Below, one piece after another: positions 60,408-64,000 of a DNA stretch of 64,000 nt. Below the pieces are notes generated by a model that searched no databases, was not told the origin of the DNA, and worked only from the letters and a program-made list of their open reading frames with translations. Origin of the DNA: Azolla caroliniana (taxonomy: Eukaryota > Polypodiophyta). Positions within the stretch are counted from its first letter, which is position 1. Every line of letters begins with the position of its first letter. The position numbers and the translations under genes were made by a program. The DNA lies in assembly GCA_043228905.1 (NCBI GenBank), contig JBHGNT010000016.1, forward strand, positions 372,001 through 436,000. The letters run 5' to 3'.

Positions 60408-63078
60408 GTTTGAACACAAAAATCCGATATCACACGAGCTAGGTATGAACATTTTAATTTACTAACGCGCTCTTCTCTACTACCTCCTCAAATTTGCTAA
60501 TTTCTTCATTTGTGTCGACCTGAGTTTCAAAATCTTGATTTTTTAATTCCATATGACAGCTAGCGTTGTTAGCTTCGCTTCGCATGTTTGAACAAAGAAA
60601 TCCGATATCACAAGAGCCAGGTATGAACATTTTAATTTACTAACGCGCTCTTCTCCACTACCTCTTCAATTTTGCTAATTTCTTCATATCTCTCGAGCTG
60701 AGTTTCAAAATCTTGATATTTTAATTCCATATCAGAGCTAGTGCTGTTAGCTTCGATTCGCATGTTTCAACATAGAAATCCGATATCACACGAGCCAGGT
60801 ATGAACATTTTAATTTACCTACTAGCTCTTGTCAACTCCCTCCTAGAATTTGCTAATTTCTTCATGTGTGTCGACCTAAGTATCAAAACTTGATTTTTTA
60901 ATTCCATATCACAGCTAGCGTTGTTAGCTTCGATTCCCATGTTTGAACACAGAAATCAGATATCACTCGAGCCTGGTATGAACATTTTAATTTACTAACG
61001 TGCTCTTTTCCACTACCGCCTCAAATTTGCTAATTTCTTCATGTCTCTCGACCTGAGTTTCAAAATCTTGATTTTTCAATTCCATATCAGAGCTAGCGTT
61101 CTTAGCTTTGATTCTTATGTTTGAACACAAAAATCCGATATCACACGAGCCAGGTATGAACATTTTAATTTACTGACTAGCTCTTCTCAACTCCCTCCTC
61201 AAATTTCTTAATTTCTTCATGTCTCTCGACCTGAGTTTCAAAATCTTGATTTTTTAATTCCATAACAGAGCTAGCGCTGTTAGCTTCGATTCACATGTTT
61301 GAACACAAAAATCTGATATCACACGAACCACGTATGAACATTTTAATTTACCTACTAGCGCTTGTCAACTCCCTCTTCAAATTTACTAATTTCTTCATGT
61401 CTCTCGACCTGAGTTTCAAAATCTTGATTTTTCAATTTCATATTAGTGCTAGCGTTGTTAGCTTCGATTCGCATGTTTGAACACAAAAATCCGATATCAC
61501 ACGAGCCACGTATGAACATTTTAATATAACCTACTAGCTCTTGTCAACTCCCTCCTAAAATTTGCTAATTTCTTCATGTCTCTCGACCTGAGTTTCAAAA
61601 TCTTGATTTTTTAATTCCATATCAGAGCTAGCGTTGTTAGCTTCGATTCGCATGTTTGAACATAAAAATCCGATATCCTACGAGCCAGGTATGAACCTTT
61701 TAATTTACCTACTAGCGCTTGTCAACTCCCTCCGCAAATTAGCTAATTTCTTCATGTCTCTCGACCTGAAATTCAAAATCTGGATTTTTCAACTCCTTAA
61801 CAGAGCTAACGTTGTTAGCTTCGATTCGCATGTTTGAACACAAAAATCCGATATCACATGAGCCACGGATGAACATTTTAATTTACTAACGCGCTCTTCT
61901 CCACTACCTCCTCAAATTTGCTAATTTCTTCATGTCTCACGACCTGAATTTCAAAATCTTGATTTTTTAAATCCATATCTGAGCTAGCGTTGTTAGCTTC
62001 GATTCGCATGTTTGAACACAAAAATCCGATATCACACGAGCCACGGATGAACATTTTAATTTACTAACGCGCTCTTCTCCACTACCTCCTCAAATTTGCT
62101 AATTTCTTCATGTCTCTCGACCTATGTTTCAAAATCTTGATTTTTTAATTCCATATCAGAGCAAGCGTTGTTAGCTTCGATTCCCATGTTTGAATACAAA
62201 AATACGATATCACACGAGCCACATATGAACATTTTAATTTACCTACTAGCTCTTGTCAACTCCCACCTGAAATTTGCTAATTTCTTCACGTCTCTCGACC
62301 TGACTTTCAAAATCTTGACTTTTTAATTCCATATTAGAGCTAGCGTTGTTAGCTTTGATTCTTATGTTTGAACACAGCAATCCGATATCACACGAGCCAG
62401 GTATGAACATTTTAATTTACCTACTAGCTCTTGTCAACTCCCTACTCAAATTTGTTAATTTCTTCATGTCTCTCGACCTGAGTTTCAAAATCTTGATTTT
62501 TGAATTCCATATTAGAGCTAGCGTTGTTAGCTTCGATTCACATGTTTTAACATAAAAATCCGATATCATACGAGCCAGGTATGAACCTTTTAATTTACCT
62601 ACTAACGCTTGTTAACTCCCTCCTCAAATTTGCTAATTTCTTCATATCTCTCGACCTGAAGCTTCAAAATCTTGATTTTTTAATTCCATAACATAGCTAG
62701 CGCTGTTAGCTTCGATTCACATGTTTGAACACAAAAATCCGATATCACACGAGCCACGGATGAACATTTTAATTTACCTACTAGCGCTTGTCAACTCCCT
62801 CCTCAAATTTGCTAATTTCTTCATGTCTCTCGACCTGAGTTTCAAAATCTTGATTTTTTAATTCCATATCAGAGCTAGCGCTGTTAGCTTCGATTCACAT
62901 GTTTGAACACAAAAATCCGATATCACACGAGCCTGGTATGAACATTTTAATTTACTAACGCGCTCTTCTCCACTACGTCCTCAAATTTACTAATTTCTTC
63001 ATGTCTCTCTACCTGAGTTTCAAAATGTTTATTTTTTATATGTATATTAGAGCTAGCGTTGGTAGCTTCGATTCGCAT
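60408..63078 (+). repeat. 15-mer HOR unit U12 (2671 bp)
   Basis: Standard order with the T form of the m4 marker (61075), where its counterparts U2 and U7 have C. It has a private A at 60882 ('ctaagtatcaaaac' in m3). Confidence 0.94.
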
Positions 63079-64000
63079 GTTTGAACACAAAAATCCGATA
63101 TCACACGAGCTAGGTATGAACATTTTAATTTACTAACGCGCTCTTCTCTACTACCTCCTCAAATTTGCTAATTTCTTCATTTGTGTCGACCTGAGTTTCA
63201 AAATCTTGATTTTTTAATTCCATATGACAGCTAGCGTTGTTAGCTTCGCTTCGCATGTTTGAACAAAGAAATCCGATATCACAAGAGCCAGGTATGAACA
63301 TTTTAATTTACTAACGCGCTCTTCTCCACTACCTCTTCAATTTTGCTAATTTCTTCATATCTCTCGAGCTGAGTTTCAAAATCTTGATATTTTAATTCCA
63401 TATCAGAGCTAGTGCTGTTAGCTTCGATTCGCATGTTTCAACATAGAAATCCGATATCACACGAGCCAGGTATGAACATTTTAATTTACCTACTAGCTCT
63501 TGTCAACTCCCTCCTAGAATTTGCTAATTTCTTCATGTGTGTCGACCTAAGTTTCAAAACTTGATTTTTTAATTCCATATCACAGCTAGCGTTGTTAGCT
63601 TCGATTCCCATGTTTGAACACAGAAATCAGATATCACTCGAGCCTGGTATGAACATTTTAATTTACTAACGTGCTCTTTTCCACTACCGCCTCAAATTTG
63701 CTAATTTCTTCATGTCTCTCGACCTGAGTTTCAAAATCTTGATTTTTCAATTCCATATCAGAGCTAGCGTTCTTAGCTTTGATTCTTATGTTTGAACACA
63801 AAAATCCGATATCACACGAGCCAGGTATGAACATTTTAATTTACTGACTAGCTCTTCTCAACTCCCTCCTCAAATTTCTTAATTTCTTCATGTCTCTCGA
63901 CCTGAGTTTCAAAATCTTGATTTTTTAATTCCATAACAGAGCTAGCGCTGTTAGCTTCGATTCACATGTTTGAACACAAAAATCTGATATCACACGAACC
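63079..64000 (+). repeat. 15-mer HOR unit U13, cut by the window end
   Basis: m1-m5 and the first 32 bases of m6 are present. The last bases read the m6-specific 'ctgatatcacacgaacc', so the 15-mer order continues beyond the window. Confidence 0.93.

Larger units (their letters stand above)
1..64000 (+). repeat. Satellite DNA array of ~178-bp monomers, uninterrupted
   Basis: The same unit recurs head to tail from the first to the last base, always on the same strand, with landmarks such as 'gtttgaacacaaaaatccg', 'gatatcacacgag' and 'cattttaattta' every 175-179 bp. I saw no inversion, transposon insertion, spacer or unique sequence. Window length divided by 178 gives about 360 monomers. The nucleosome-scale monomer and multi-kilobase HORs are typical of eukaryotic centromeric or pericentromeric satellites; that location is inferred, not shown. 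I do not recognise the family. The array has no gene-like content. Confidence 0.97.

Noticed and set aside
1414-62555. Dozens of near-identical open frames of 61-70 codons on the + strand that look like a conserved small-protein family
   Set aside because: They are the satellite read in one frame. Because 178 leaves remainder 1 on division by 3, the frame shifts at each monomer and always stops soon after one repeat. They open only where 'ttttcaatt' or a similar variant replaces 'ttttaatt'. Most depend on TTG starts. Differences among them track monomer class, not protein constraint as far as I can see.
1-64000. CRISPR array or other prokaryotic repeat system
   Set aside because: The repeats are contiguous with no spacers, the unit is 178 bp, and there are no adjacent genes. 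Variation is by point substitution and HOR structure, as in eukaryotic satellites.
1-64000. CENP-B box
   Set aside because: The core pattern TTCGNNNNANNCGGG is absent in either orientation from the monomer types I read. The nearest start, 'cttcgattcgcatg', lacks the CGGG part.
32079-64000. The near-identical 12.8-kb blocks as a pure assembly artefact
   Set aside because: I cannot exclude misassembly, but the two full blocks differ at several single bases (for example 42714/55543 and 43430/56259), which argues against a simple duplicated contig. Only spanning reads can settle it.
1-64000. A telomeric repeat, rDNA, tRNA or known centromeric satellite such as alpha satellite or Arabidopsis CEN178
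   Set aside because: No telomere-like short tandem motif or conserved RNA-gene sequence is present, and the monomer does not resemble the named satellites as I remember them. A database search would be needed for a firm exclusion.

Overview
The whole 64 kb window is one uninterrupted head-to-tail satellite DNA array. I find no protein-coding gene, RNA gene, transposable element, CRISPR array, origin or attachment site. The basic monomer is about 178 bp (about 37% GC by my count on a hand consensus), and roughly 360 copies run in the same orientation. Nucleosome-sized monomers nested into multi-kilobase higher-order repeats (HORs) indicate a eukaryotic centromeric or pericentromeric array. I do not recognise the monomer as a named family, and I cannot choose between plant and animal from this sequence alone.

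Monomers fall into two length-matched classes that differ in one block of about 25 bp. In class A the block contains 'cctactagctcttgtcaact'. In class B it contains 'ctaacgcgctcttctccact' and carries two CpGs. Variants of both classes can be followed by diagnostic substitutions. I call the monomers of the 15-mer HOR m1 to m15, and use other labels (P, x, y, z) for types found mainly in the left half.

Left half, about 1-32,078: a mosaic of overlapping local amplifications. It holds parts of the 15-mer (1-899, 4951-7264, 28011-28900, 30832-32078). A 12-monomer module of 2109 bp starts at 900, 12915, 22058 and 28901; the last copy is truncated and chimeric. Local tandem HORs have periods of 887 bp (two copies from 7974), 1760 bp (from 9573, and again from 18894 with one copy short by a monomer), 1753 bp (two copies from 14336) and 1222/1222/1400 bp (from 23633). 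A segment of about 4.8 kb is repeated at an offset of 9143 bp.

Right half, 32,079-64,000: a regular, highly homogenised 15-monomer HOR of 2671 bp. Every fifth unit is a 12-monomer variant of 2145 bp, which gives a second-level period of 12,829 bp (4 x 2671 + 2145, 72 monomers). Two complete copies and a partial third are present. Shared single-base markers confirm this super-period.

Short open frames of 61-106 codons recur on the + strand, but they are by-products of the repeat. Since 178 leaves remainder 1 on division by 3, no frame can continue across monomers, and most of these frames would need a TTG start. The interest of the window lies in its nested repeat architecture, its recombination junctions and its monomer-level dyad symmetry.
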